From Nocardioidaceae bacterium (GTDB lineage: Bacteria > Actinomycetota > Actinomycetes > Propionibacteriales > Nocardioidaceae), in assembly GCA_030447585.1 (NCBI GenBank), contig JAUJOO010000001.1, forward strand, positions 319,979-356,530: a DNA stretch of 36,552 nt. Reading direction: 5' to 3'. Position 1 is the first letter of the stretch; every line of letters starts with the position of its first letter. The notes beneath the pieces were generated by a model. It did no database searches, was not told where the DNA came from, and saw only the letters and a list, made by a program, of their open reading frames with translations. Made by a program: the position numbers and the translations under genes. Of this stretch, positions 25,778 through 34,118 are shown piece after piece.

Positions 25778-28510
25778 CTAACCCTTAGCCTCTGTTCGCG
25801 ACTGGCTGGTGGCGACTGCCATCGGCGGCCCAGTGGGTATGACGCAGCGCACGACAGTCCCCGCCGCCGTACTCATCATCGAGACGTCCTCGCTCAGGTT
25901 CCTCACCAAGAACAGTCCCCGGCCCCGCTCACTGTCTGGGGACGGCAGCTGGCGACCTCGCTCTTCAAGGTGCTCGTCGCCGCTTCCGTCGTCGGACACC
26001 TCGAGGACGACCTGGTCGCCTTGCATCGCCGCACTCAGCACCACGCCGGAGCGCGCCGCTGCGACGGCGTTCGCCATCAGCTCTGCGGCGACAAGGACCG
26101 CGTCGTCGGCGCCAGACCGGCTACCCAGCCACTGCTCGAATCCCTGGCGGGCAGCGCGCATCGCGACTTCGCTGCCGGGCACCACGTCCCAGCTCATCCG
26201 ATCGGGGGTCACTCGGGTGCGGGTACGCCGCAGAACCAGGGCCAGGCTGTCATCGCGTCGGTAGGCGCCCTCTAGTGACCGCTTGACCAGCTCGTCAGCG
26301 AACTGCGCTGCCGGGAGCTGGGCGACGTCCCCCGCGTGGCGCATCAGGGACTCCATCCCGTCCATCACGTCCTTGCGGGCCTCGATAAGTCCGTCGGTGT
26401 ACAGCACCAGCGACTCATAGACTCCCAGCCGCGTGGACACGACGTTGTCGCTCCCGACGCCGGGCCACCCGATTGCGCCGCCAGTGGCGGTGAGCTCGGT
26501 CACCTCACCGTCGGCGCCGACCACCAGTGCCGGCGGATGGCCTCCCGATGCCACCTTGAGGTCGCCGGTCTCGGGGTGGTAGCGAGCGATCACCACAGTG
26601 GCGACGAGGTCGGAAGCCTGAGCCGACAGCAGCTCATCGGCCCGGTTGACCATTCGTTCGAGCGGTGTGCCGTCGACGGCGGCGAATCGCAACGTGTGTA
26701 CGACGAGGAGGGCGTGCTTGGTTGCCGCGACACCGTGACCGAGCACGTCCACCACTGCCACGTGCATCTCGCCGCTCGGCAGCAGGTGCCAGTCGAACAG
26801 GTCGCCGCCGGTGGGAGACGAAGGTTCCGAAGCGACGTACGCGACCGCGATGTCTGCTCCCTCGATACCTGGCGGCTCCGGAGCCACTGCCTGCTGCAGA
26901 TGCTCCACCACCAGCCGCTGCGCTGCCTGCGCCTCCACCAAGCGGGAGAACTGCTCGCGTAGCTCTTCGTACTCCTCGGCGGAGGTGATGTCACGGGCCA
27001 CCACGACCAGCGTCTGTGACGACCTGTCGACGTCGGTGGCGGTGCTGGCGGAGCAGGACAGTCGGCGGTGTCCGCCATCTGCCCGGGTTATCAGCACCTC
27101 CGCCGGCAACGACTTGCCGCCCGCCCAGCCGGCGAAGTCGATGGGGGTGCCGAGGGCGGTGCGGGCGTGCAGCCGCTTGAGGGCGTCCCGGCGCCCGAGA
27201 ACCTCCGCGGCGGGGAGGTCGGTGATCTTCTCGCAGCCGGCGTTCCAGGTGAGTACGGCGCCGTCGTCGGCAAGGGTGAAGATACCGTCGGAGGTCGTAG
27301 TGACGATTCGGTCGAGCTTGCGTCGCTCCTCGACCACGCTCTCGAAGAGCCGACCGCGCGCGATGATGTGCGCTGTCTCGCGGCCGAGTGTCTCTAGCAC
27401 TGCGAGATCCGCCTCGGTGTCGCCCTCGAGGCCGGTCCGGTCGAACACCGCAAGCGCTCCGAGCCTGCGCTGCTCATCGATCAGCGGTGCGGAGATGCAG
27501 TCGCGCCACCCGGTAGCTGCGAGCAGGCCGGCGATGGTGTGAGAGTCGGTGGCGGTGACGCGGAGAGGTTCCGGCTGCGTCGCCAGAACAGACGCCAGTG
27601 AGAGCGAGTCCAGCGACTCGTTCCGCGTGCTCATGCGTCCGGTGGCGTCCAGGTCGTGGACCTCGAGCTCGCCGGCCTCGTTGAACAGCATCAATCTGGC
27701 GCCGCGGGAGTCGAAGCACCGCGCGACATCTCTGGTGAAGTCGTCGATGGCTTCGCGCGGGTGCAGTGGGGCGGCTAGGGTCTGGGTCGCTTCGCGGAGG
27801 CCGTTGAGCCGGGAGCGATCGGACCGCGCGGAGGCGTACCCCCGGTACGCCAGGTGCAACACGAGGAGCGGGACGGGGAACAGCACGACCGCAAGCGGGT
27901 TGCTGTCTTCGGCCAGCACGAACAGCAATCCGATGATGACATTGACGCCCCAGCCCCCTAGCCAGCCCGGCACCAGGATCGGACCAAGCTCACGCAGCAC
28001 ATCCGGCACGGATTGGCGGCCGGAGATCGCGAGGACGACTGTGAATGCGGTGTTGTTGACGACCGCGACGCATGTGAGCGCCAGCACCAGCCAGCCGAGC
28101 GACTCCAGTGAGGCCCCTGGATCGTCCAACAGGGCCGAGAGAACCACGCTCCCCGCTCCGGCCGCCAGCGACCACTGTGCAATGTTGAACGCGGCCTTCA
28201 CGAAGGGCGTGCGCCGCAGGATCGCTGTGATGAGCTGGACGGTGGCCGTCGTCGCCACCACGACGGTAGGAGAGTACGTGAAGATGAGGGGGGCAAGGAC
28301 CGCCTCGAACAGCGTGACGGCGGCGACGTCGTCACCTCTGCGGAACCGTACCCGCAGGTGCGCTGCGATTACCAGTGCGAGCGCCAGAAACGGCAGCGTC
28401 GCCCAGCGCGCCTGGACTGGTGCAGTGAGGTGGAGAAGGTTAGCTATGGCGACCGTGGCCGCGGTGCCCGCAAAAAGTGCGGCAATGTAGGCGTTGATGC
28501 GCCTATCCAT
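25778..28510 (-). CDS. Membrane GAF-PAS-SpoIIE phosphatase with HATPase domain
   Basis: The 910-residue signalling protein has, in order, 7 or 8 membrane helices (about 8-215); a GAF-like domain (about 250-390); a PAS domain (about 395-510, IVTTTSDGIFTLADDGAVLTWNAG); a linker helix; a PPM/SpoIIE phosphatase (about 550-745); and a GHKL ATPase of the anti-sigma type (about 775-890, N-box ELMANAV, G-box SERGRGLFLVRNL). The phosphatase metal ligands are present in GGDLFDW, VVDVLGHG, YTDGLIEAR and DDSLAL. Such proteins usually dephosphorylate an anti-anti-sigma protein (RsbV/SpoIIAA type), and the ATPase domain may be the matching kinase. No sigma factor or antagonist gene is nearby. It follows the peptide gene by 42 bp. 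Confidence 0.92.
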   Translation of the reverse strand: MDRRINAYIAALFAGTAATVAIANLLHLTAPVQARWATLPFLALALVIAAHLRVRFRRGDDVAAVTLFEAVLAPLIFTYSPTVVVATTATVQLITAILRRTPFVKAAFNIAQWSLAAGAGSVVLSALLDDPGASLESLGWLVLALTCVAVVNNTAFTVVLAISGRQSVPDVLRELGPILVPGWLGGWGVNVIIGLLFVLAEDSNPLAVVLFPVPLLVLHLAYRGYASARSDRSRLNGLREATQTLAAPLHPREAIDDFTRDVARCFDSRGARLMLFNEAGELEVHDLDATGRMSTRNESLDSLSLASVLATQPEPLRVTATDSHTIAGLLAATGWRDCISAPLIDEQRRLGALAVFDRTGLEGDTEADLAVLETLGRETAHIIARGRLFESVVEERRKLDRIVTTTSDGIFTLADDGAVLTWNAGCEKITDLPAAEVLGRRDALKRLHARTALGTPIDFAGWAGGKSLPAEVLITRADGGHRRLSCSASTATDVDRSSQTLVVVARDITSAEEYEELREQFSRLVEAQAAQRLVVEHLQQAVAPEPPGIEGADIAVAYVASEPSSPTGGDLFDWHLLPSGEMHVAVVDVLGHGVAATKHALLVVHTLRFAAVDGTPLERMVNRADELLSAQASDLVATVVIARYHPETGDLKVASGGHPPALVVGADGEVTELTATGGAIGWPGVGSDNVVSTRLGVYESLVLYTDGLIEARKDVMDGMESLMRHAGDVAQLPAAQFADELVKRSLEGAYRRDDSLALVLRRTRTRVTPDRMSWDVVPGSEVAMRAARQGFEQWLGSRSGADDAVLVAAELMANAVAAARSGVVLSAAMQGDQVVLEVSDDGSGDEHLEERGRQLPSPDSERGRGLFLVRNLSEDVSMMSTAAGTVVRCVIPTGPPMAVATSQSRTEAKG

Positions 28511-28552
28511 GGATACGGACAGAGGCTTAGGGCTGGATCGACCAGCGCCGGC

Positions 28553-28696
28553 TCACTCCCAGTCGGTGCCGCGGTTCGAGTTGTTGGACTCCCAGTCGAC
28601 GCCGCGGGCGGCCGAAGCTGTCGAAGCACCCGGACCCATCAAAGCGACGAGAGCGAACAGAGACGCCGCCGCGAGGGCGAGTAGACGCTTCTTCAT
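28553..28696 (-). CDS. Exported micropeptide with two RG[V/T]DWE repeats
   Basis: The 47-residue product starts MKKRLLALAAASLFALVALM, a clear signal peptide (positive n-region, hydrophobic core), with cleavage expected after STASA or STASAA. The mature part would then be RGVDWESNNSNRGTDWE or one residue longer: two RG[V/T]DWE hexapeptides around SNNSN. The start is strongly supported by GGAGGA with CCC before the ATG. The next gene on the same strand is the membrane phosphatase, 42 bp downstream, so the two form an operon. I know of no family. A secreted signal, a ligand for the phosphatase sensor or a substrate for a maturation enzyme are all inference. Confidence 0.8.
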   Translation of the reverse strand: MKKRLLALAAASLFALVALMGPGASTASAARGVDWESNNSNRGTDWE

Positions 28697-28766
28697 GGGT
28701 CCTCCAAGGGACGCTGCTTCAACTTGGCGGCAACCGGCGAAAATCTTGGTCGGCTGGCGTGGAAAA

Positions 28767-28772
28767 CTTTAG
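28767..28772 (-). promoter_or_regulatory. Possible -10 hexamer TAAAGT for the peptide-phosphatase operon
   Basis: On the minus strand TAAAGT lies 70 bp before the peptide ATG. No convincing -35 is visible. Upstream, at 28806-28819, is the inverted repeat GGCAA-GTTT-TTGCC, a possible regulator site shared with the divergent gene at 28916. Confidence 0.35.
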
Positions 28773-28903
28773 CACAAGATGTTGGCGCGAAACGGTTTGA
28801 GACCAGGCAAGTTTTTGCCGGCTGCAGGTGAGTAGCCGGGCTGCCAAGCCGGGGTCCGACGAGGGCGGACGCCATCCGCGGCTGGTTCCCCCCGCAACGC
28901 ACC

Positions 28904-28909
28904 TAAACT
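28904..28909 (+). promoter_or_regulatory. -10 hexamer TAAACT of a probable leaderless promoter (SCP2-like gene)
   Basis: TAAACT, then 6 nt, then ATG 28916. No ribosome-binding site is present. Confidence 0.5.
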
Positions 28910-28915
28910 CGCCGC

Positions 28916-29290
28916 ATGCCGGTCCGACTCCGCCCCCTTCCTCCTGATGAGCAGGCGCTGCTGCTTGGCCGCCTCGAGGCAGCGGCGGCGGCCGGGCTGG
29001 ATGCTGGTCAGGACGACATCCGCGCTGCCGTGAAGCACTTCATGGCCGTCCTCGCCGAGCGAGCCCCCGGCAGGAGCGTAGAGGTGCGGGTGCCGCCCTA
29101 TGCGGCGGTGCAATGCATCGAGGGCGCCCGTCATTCCCGGGGGAAACCTCCCGCCGTCGTGGAGACAGACGCCGCCAGCTGGCTGACGCTCGCACGAGGG
29201 CAGGCGACGTTCACAGCGCTCGTGGCAGCGGGCAAGGTCCGCGCCTCTGGCGAGCGTTGCGACCTGACTCCGTACCTGCCACTGCTCTGA
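28916..29290 (+). CDS. SCP2-like (sterol carrier family) protein
   Basis: The 124-residue protein resembles the small actinobacterial protein regularly encoded just upstream of purF (as I recall, Rv0807 in mycobacteria and its Streptomyces counterpart), annotated as sterol-carrier-like. Visible features are SVEVRVPPYAAVQCIEGARHSRGKPPAVVETDAASWLTLARGQATF, where the ETDAxxWLxLAxG stretch is the recognisable block, and a C-terminal VRASGERCDLTPYLPLL. The fold would give a hydrophobic cavity, ligand unknown. The start is set by the -10 hexamer 6 nt upstream. The linkage to purF is conserved, but its meaning is not known. Confidence 0.8.
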   Translation: MPVRLRPLPPDEQALLLGRLEAAAAAGLDAGQDDIRAAVKHFMAVLAERAPGRSVEVRVPPYAAVQCIEGARHSRGKPPAVVETDAASWLTLARGQATFTALVAAGKVRASGERCDLTPYLPLL

Positions 29291-29344
29291 CCGGAGGTTC
29301 GCCGGCCCGGCGGCCTTCCATCTGCGTCGCGGTGGCAGCGTGGC

Positions 29345-29350
29345 TAGCAT
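29345..29350 (+). promoter_or_regulatory. -10 hexamer TAGCAT of a probable leaderless promoter (M20 dipeptidase)
   Basis: TAGCAT, then 6 nt, then ATG 29357. No ribosome-binding site is present. Confidence 0.5.
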
Positions 29351-29356
29351 CCGATC

Positions 29357-30787
29357 ATGACGCAGAGCCAGAGCCATACGTCGGATGCCGTTGTCAGCGC
29401 GCCGGGTGACCCGGAAGCGTCCACCACCGCGACGTCGGAGCTGAGGAGAGCTGTGGCGGCCGTGCTTCCGAGTGTCAGGGCGGCTCTCGAAGACCTGGTG
29501 CGCATCCCGTCCGTTGGGGCGAACCCGGCACGCCACGACGACGTACGGCGATCCGCCGAGGCCACCGCGACGCTCTTCCGCGAGGCCGGTCTCGACACCG
29601 AGGTCGTCGAGGTGGAGGGTGGGCTGCCGGCCGTCATTGCCCACAAGCCAGCCCCAGAAGGCAAGCCCACGGTGCTGCTGTATGCGCACCATGACGTTCA
29701 GCCGGAGGGCGACCGCGCGGACTGGGACACTGAACCGTTCGAGCCCACCGAGCGCGACGGGCGGCTCTATGGTCGCGGCGCAGCCGACGACAAGGCCGGC
29801 ATCGCAGCGCACCTGGCCGCGATCCGCGCACACGGCGACAACCTTCCGGTCGGGGTGACCGTGTTCGTCGAGGGTGAGGAGGAGCACGGCTCGCAGTCGT
29901 TGCCCGCGATCCTCGAACGGCACCGGGACCTGCTCGCAAGCGACGTCATCGTCATCGCCGACTCCGCCAACTGGGACATCGGTGTGCCGTCACTCACTAC
30001 TTCGTTGCGCGGACTCGCCGGCTGCGTGGTGGAGCTGCGCACCCTGCATCACGGCGTTCACTCCGGCATGTGGGGTGGCGTGGCACCCGATGCCCTTACC
30101 AGCCTGATCCGGCTCCTCGCAACGTTGCACGACGCTGACGGGAACGTGGCTGTGCAGGGGCTCGTGACAGGGGCCGTCGCCGACCTCCGCTACCCGGAGG
30201 ATCGGCTCCGATCGGAGGCGGGGATCCTCGACGGGGTTGAGCTCATGGGCACCGGGTCTGTCGTGGAGCGGCTCTGGACGAAACCGGCGATCTCGATCGT
30301 GGCGCTCGACGCAACCCGAGTCGCGGACGCCAGCAACACGCTCCTTCCGGTCGCGAGGGCCAAGATCAGCATGCGGATCGCCCCAGGCGACGACTCGCGT
30401 ACGGCGCTCGGACGTCTCCAGGAGCATCTGCTGGCCCATGCGCCGTTCGGCGCACAGCTCAACTTCTCCGACGATGACCTGGGCGAACCCTTTGCCGTCG
30501 ATGCGCGCGGACCGGTGTTCGACGCGGCCCGCGCCGCCTTCCGCGAGGCGTGGGACGACACGGAGCCGGTCGACATAGGCGTCGGTGGTTCGATCCCGTT
30601 CATCGCTCAGTTCGCCGAAATGTTCCCCCAGGCCGCCATCTTGGTGACCGGGGTCGAGGATCCCGACACCCGCGCTCATGGCGCCAACGAAGGGCTGCAC
30701 CTGGCCGAGTTCGAGCGTGTCTGTCTCGCCGAGGCGCTGCTCCTGCTGAAACTCGCCGACGTGTCTGCTGTCTCGTCACCGGAGTGA
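29357..30787 (+). CDS. M20-family dipeptidase
   Basis: This 476-residue zinc peptidase, close to the CNDP/PepV-like dipeptidases, has LVRIPSVGANP near residues 47-57, the first metal His/Asp in LLYAHHDVQPEGD near 112-124, YGRGAADDKAGIAAHLAA with the bridging Asp near 139-156, the catalytic Glu pair in VEGEEEHGS near 174-182, the dimerisation-domain His in LHHGVHSG, and the last metal His in RAHGANEGLHLAEFE near 436-450. It probably hydrolyses dipeptides in the cytoplasm. The first 25 residues are unconserved. It lies between the SCP2-like gene and purF, an insertion relative to mycobacteria. Confidence 0.93.
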   Translation: MTQSQSHTSDAVVSAPGDPEASTTATSELRRAVAAVLPSVRAALEDLVRIPSVGANPARHDDVRRSAEATATLFREAGLDTEVVEVEGGLPAVIAHKPAPEGKPTVLLYAHHDVQPEGDRADWDTEPFEPTERDGRLYGRGAADDKAGIAAHLAAIRAHGDNLPVGVTVFVEGEEEHGSQSLPAILERHRDLLASDVIVIADSANWDIGVPSLTTSLRGLAGCVVELRTLHHGVHSGMWGGVAPDALTSLIRLLATLHDADGNVAVQGLVTGAVADLRYPEDRLRSEAGILDGVELMGTGSVVERLWTKPAISIVALDATRVADASNTLLPVARAKISMRIAPGDDSRTALGRLQEHLLAHAPFGAQLNFSDDDLGEPFAVDARGPVFDAARAAFREAWDDTEPVDIGVGGSIPFIAQFAEMFPQAAILVTGVEDPDTRAHGANEGLHLAEFERVCLAEALLLLKLADVSAVSSPE

Positions 30788-30845
30788 CCTCAAGTTGGGC
30801 CTGGTCGTGTGAGTGGCGGATTCGGAGCCGTCGACCGCGCCGCCG

Positions 30846-30851
30846 TAGACT
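30846..30851 (+). promoter_or_regulatory. -10 hexamer TAGACT of a probable leaderless promoter (purF-purM)
   Basis: TAGACT, then 6 nt, then GTG 30858. There is no ribosome-binding site and none of the TGCGATGT half-sites seen before purD and purS. Confidence 0.5.
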
Positions 30852-30857
30852 CGTCCC

Positions 30858-32408
30858 GTGCCTCGCGGAGATGGGCTCTTGACCCACGATCTCGACCCGC
30901 AAGACCGTGGACCTCAAGACGCTTGCGGTGTCTTCGGTGTCTGGGCGCCGGGGGAGGATGTCGCGAAGCTGACGTACTTCGGGCTCTACGCCCTCCAGCA
31001 CCGTGGGCAGGAGTCCGCGGGAATCGCCGTGGGCAACGGTCGTCAGATCCTCGTCTACAAGGACATGGGTCTGGTGTCGCAGGTCTTCGACGAGCCGACC
31101 TTGAACTCGCTGCGGGGACACATCGCGATCGGTCACGCTCGCTACTCCACGACCGGGGCAAGCGTCTGGCACAACGCACAGCCGACGTTCAGGTCAACTC
31201 CGACCGGCTCGATCGCCCTCGGCCACAACGGCAACCTCACCAACACCAGTGAGCTTGCCGGCCTCGTCGACGAGCTCGCGGAAGGCAGCGGGGCCTTCGA
31301 GGTCTCGATGCGCACCTCTGCCGCGTCCACGGACACCGACCTCGTCACGGCGATGTTGGCCTCCTATCCCGACCGCAGCGTGGAGGACGCCGCCATCGAT
31401 GTGCTGCCCAAGCTCCGCGGCGCCTTCAGCTTCGTCTTCATGGACCAGGGCACGTTGTACGCCGCCCGCGACCCGCAAGGGATCAGGCCGCTGGTGCTTG
31501 GCCGCCTGGAGCGGGGGTGGGTGGTGGCCTCGGAGACAGCTGCCCTCGACATCGTGGGGGCGTCCTTCGTTCGCGAGATCGAGCCCGGTGAGCTGATCTC
31601 CATAGACGAGGAAGGGTTGCGCTCACGGTCGTTTGCTGAGCCGGCGCCGAAGGGCTGCTTGTTCGAGTTCGTCTACCTCGCGCGCCCGGACACCCTGATC
31701 AGCGGCCAGCGGGTCCACAGCGTGCGGGCAGAGATCGGGCGTCGTCTCGCCAGGCAGTTCCCGGTCGAGGCCGACCTCGTCATACCCGTCCCCGAGTCAG
31801 GCACACCCGCCGCCATCGGGTATGCCGAGGAGAGCCGGATCCCCTACGGGCAAGGATTCGTGAAGAACTCCTACGTGGGCCGTACCTTTATCCAGCCCAG
31901 CAACACTCTTCGACAGCTCGGCATCAGGCTCAAGCTGAACGCGCTTCGTGACGTGGTCGAGGGGAAGCGGCTGGTCGTCGTGGACGACTCCATCGTGCGC
32001 GGGAACACCCAGCGAGCGCAGGTGCGGATGCTGCGTGAGGCAGGCGCCCGCGAGGTCCATGTGCGCATCGCCAGCCCACCGGTCAAGTGGCCCTGCTTCT
32101 ACGGGATCGACTTCGCCACCCGCGCCGAGCTCATCGCCAACGGCATGACGGTCGACGAGATCTGTCGGTCGGTCGGAGCGGACTCCTTGGCTTACGTCGA
32201 GCTGGATGAGCTCGTCGCTGCCACCCAGCTCGAGAAGGGCGACCTCTGCCGGGCCTGTTTCGACGGCGTCTACCCGGTCGACCTGCCTGAGCCACGGTTC
32301 CTCAGCAAGCACCTCCTCGAGGCATCGCTCGACCAGCCGCTGGGGCCTGACGGTCTGGCCGTGGCGCTGATCGGTGGCGGCGCCGCTGACGCCCTCAACC
32401 GTCCTTGA
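30858..32408 (+). CDS. purF: Amidophosphoribosyltransferase
   Basis: PurF makes phosphoribosylamine from PRPP and glutamine, the committed step of purine synthesis. The 516-residue product is of the Bacillus type. A 22-residue propeptide precedes the nucleophile Cys23 (DACGVFGVW), which autoprocessing would expose. Glutaminase motifs are YALQHRGQESAGI, GHARYSTTG and LGHNGNL; the PRPP motif is VVVDDSIVRGNT. Cysteines expected to bind a 4Fe-4S cluster are in KGCLFEFVY, KWPCFYGIDF and the CRAC pair of GDLCRACFDGVYP, so oxygen-sensitive turnover as in B. subtilis is plausible. It is followed by purM after 21 bp. Intact. Confidence 0.97.
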   Translation: MPRGDGLLTHDLDPQDRGPQDACGVFGVWAPGEDVAKLTYFGLYALQHRGQESAGIAVGNGRQILVYKDMGLVSQVFDEPTLNSLRGHIAIGHARYSTTGASVWHNAQPTFRSTPTGSIALGHNGNLTNTSELAGLVDELAEGSGAFEVSMRTSAASTDTDLVTAMLASYPDRSVEDAAIDVLPKLRGAFSFVFMDQGTLYAARDPQGIRPLVLGRLERGWVVASETAALDIVGASFVREIEPGELISIDEEGLRSRSFAEPAPKGCLFEFVYLARPDTLISGQRVHSVRAEIGRRLARQFPVEADLVIPVPESGTPAAIGYAEESRIPYGQGFVKNSYVGRTFIQPSNTLRQLGIRLKLNALRDVVEGKRLVVVDDSIVRGNTQRAQVRMLREAGAREVHVRIASPPVKWPCFYGIDFATRAELIANGMTVDEICRSVGADSLAYVELDELVAATQLEKGDLCRACFDGVYPVDLPEPRFLSKHLLEASLDQPLGPDGLAVALIGGGAADALNRP

Positions 32409-32429
32409 CTCGCATGAGATGAGCCGATC

Positions 32430-33500
32430 ATGACCGAGCACTCACGCGGGGGCGGCTCGTCGGCGTACGAGGAAGCAGGCGTCTCGCTCGAGGCCGGTGA
32501 CAAGGCTGTCGAGCTGATGCGGCAGTGGGTCGACAAGGCCCGGCGCCCGGAGGTCGTCGGGGGGATCGGCGGCTTTGCAGGGCTCTTCGACGCCTCCGCG
32601 CTGAAGCTCTACAACCGGCCGCTACTGGCCACCAGCGCCGACGGCGTCGGCACCAAGGTGGCGATAGCCCAAGCCCTCGACCGCCACGACACCATCGGCT
32701 TCGACCTTGTCGGGATGCTGGTCGACGACCTGGTTGTCTGTGGAGCTGAGCCGCTCTTCATGACGGACTACATCGCCACCGGGTCGATCGACCCGCCGCG
32801 GATCGCCTCGATCGTGAAGGGGATTGCCGAGGCATGTGTCGTCGCCGACTGCGCCCTGCTCGGCGGAGAGACTGCAGAGCACCCTGGCCTGCTGAAGCCG
32901 CACGAGTACGACGTGGCCGGGTCCACGACCGGGGTGGTGGAAGCCGGCGAGCTCCTCGGCGCGGACCGGGTGCGCGCCGGCGACGTACTGATCGCGATGG
33001 CTTCGTCAGGGTTGCACTCGAACGGCTACTCGCTGGTCCGCCACGCGCTGCTGGGCAGGGCCGGCTGGAAGCTTGACCGTACCGTCGACGAGCTCGGCCG
33101 CACGCTCGGCGAGGAGCTGCTGGAGCCGACCCGCATCTACGCGCAGCCGTGTCTGGCGCTGGCCCGGGTGACCGAAACGCACGCGATGGCGCACATCACC
33201 GGGGGCGGCCTCGCCGCGAACCTGGCGCGGGTGCTTCCCGTCACGGTCAGTGCCACGGTGGACCGCTCGACCTGGTCACCGGGGCCGATCTTCGGCATCG
33301 TCGGAGAGGTCGGCGGTGTGGCCACTCCTGATCTCGAGAGCACACTCAACATGGGGGTGGGGATGGTGGCCGTCGTCGCAGCCTCGGCCGCCGACACGGC
33401 TGTCGAGCTCCTCACCGCAGCCGGGGTATCCGCCTGGGCATGCGGAGAAGTCCTGGGCGGCGCCGGCACCGTCACCCTGGACGGCTCCTACGCCAGGTAG
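32430..33500 (+). CDS. purM: AIR synthetase (phosphoribosylformylglycinamidine cyclo-ligase)
   Basis: PurM is a 356-residue ATP-dependent cyclase that turns FGAM into aminoimidazole ribotide. It shares the PurL fold. Motifs: YEEAGVSLEAGDKAVELM near 13-30, LLATSADGVGTKVAIA near 64-79, IGFDLVGMLVDDLVVCGAEPLFMTDYIATG near 87-116, ADCALLGGETAEHPG near 138-152, and the catalytic-loop AMASSGLHSNGYSLVR near 188-203, then HITGGGLAANLARVLP. Spacing to purF makes a two-gene operon likely; the weak GAGATGAG upstream may serve as ribosome-binding site. Intact and of normal length. Confidence 0.97.
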   Translation: MTEHSRGGGSSAYEEAGVSLEAGDKAVELMRQWVDKARRPEVVGGIGGFAGLFDASALKLYNRPLLATSADGVGTKVAIAQALDRHDTIGFDLVGMLVDDLVVCGAEPLFMTDYIATGSIDPPRIASIVKGIAEACVVADCALLGGETAEHPGLLKPHEYDVAGSTTGVVEAGELLGADRVRAGDVLIAMASSGLHSNGYSLVRHALLGRAGWKLDRTVDELGRTLGEELLEPTRIYAQPCLALARVTETHAMAHITGGGLAANLARVLPVTVSATVDRSTWSPGPIFGIVGEVGGVATPDLESTLNMGVGMVAVVAASAADTAVELLTAAGVSAWACGEVLGGAGTVTLDGSYAR

Positions 33501-33549
33501 GGGGCGTGGCTGGTGCGCCCGGGTGCAGTGGCGACCTGCGCTGTGAACG

Positions 33550-33735
33550 GTCCGGGGTAGTTCAGCTGGGTCCTGACCCCGACGATCTACCCCAAACGTC
33601 GGCGGGACGTTCCCTGGCAGGAGCTCGAGTGCTCGCGACCGTGACGGCAGCCGCGACAGGTTTGTGGGAGTCCAGGTTTGGGGAAGTCCGACCGGGTCCT
33701 GGCCCGAGCGATCTATCCCAAACCTCGCTGAGTCT
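33550..33735. repeat. Two diverged copies of a nested-hairpin element downstream of purM
   Basis: Copy 1 (about 33554-33600) and copy 2 (about 33675-33727) share a core of the form GGGTCCTG-CC-CG then CGATCTA-CCCAAAC. Each folds as an outer stem (GGGGTAG/CTACCCC in copy 1; GGTTTGGG/CCCAAACC in copy 2) around a smaller GC-rich hairpin. They fill most of the 396-bp gap between purM and DUF3073. They could be dispersed intergenic repeats, transcript-end structures or regulator sites. Confidence 0.6.
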
Positions 33736-33846
33736 CCCTCCAGCTCAGATGCTGTCCACCTGACGACAGGCAAAGACAGCAGTGTCCGGTGTGTGTCGTC
33801 ACGCACTGCCAGGTATCGTTGTCCGCACGAAGGAACCAGATGCAGT

Positions 33847-33868
33847 CCGGCACCCCTGGGTGAGCCGG
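33847..33868 (+). promoter_or_regulatory. Leader hairpin upstream of the DUF3073 gene
   Basis: CCGG-CACCC-CT-GGGTG-AG-CCGG folds into an almost continuous stem 29 bp before the ATG. It lies between a possible TATCGT -10 near 33813 and the GAGGGGG ribosome-binding site at 33882-33888, so it would be in the mRNA leader. Confidence 0.35.
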
Positions 33869-33896
33869 CCACGATTTGTGCGAGGGGGTCGAGCCT

Positions 33897-34118
33897 ATGG
33901 GGCGCGGCCGTGCCAAGGCGAAGCAGACGAAGGTCGCCCGGGAGCTGAAGTACCGTGAGTTCAACACGGACTTCAACCAGCTTCAGCGCGAGCTTCACGG
34001 CGATGACCAGGCGGATCCAGCAGTTGACGACGGCACCCCCGCAGCGGGCGACGCCGAAGACGGCGATCCGTACGCCGATCTGCACGGCGAGGACACCGAG
34101 TCGGCCAAGCAGCGCTGA
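33897..34118 (+). CDS. DUF3073 family protein
   Basis: The 73-residue protein starts MGRGRAKAKQTKVARELKYR, the diagnostic basic N-terminus of DUF3073. An acidic, probably disordered tail (DDQADPAVDDGTPAAGDAEDGDPYADL) follows. The basic head suggests nucleic-acid or ribosome contact, but no function is established. GAGGGGG 8 nt upstream fixes the start. The gene lies next to purM in most actinomycetes I know (Rv0810c and the SCO4088 region), so its place is conserved. Confidence in identity is high. Confidence 0.92.
   Translation: MGRGRAKAKQTKVARELKYREFNTDFNQLQRELHGDDQADPAVDDGTPAAGDAEDGDPYADLHGEDTESAKQR

Noticed and set aside
25970-28490. Several plus-strand frames opposite the SpoIIE-type gene
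   Set aside because: All lie within one continuous 910-codon minus frame with complete domain motifs.
28904-28915. Ribosome-binding site for the SCP2-like gene
   Set aside because: The 12 bases before the ATG hold TAAACT and CGCCGC only, with no purine-rich stretch, so a leaderless start is the simpler reading.
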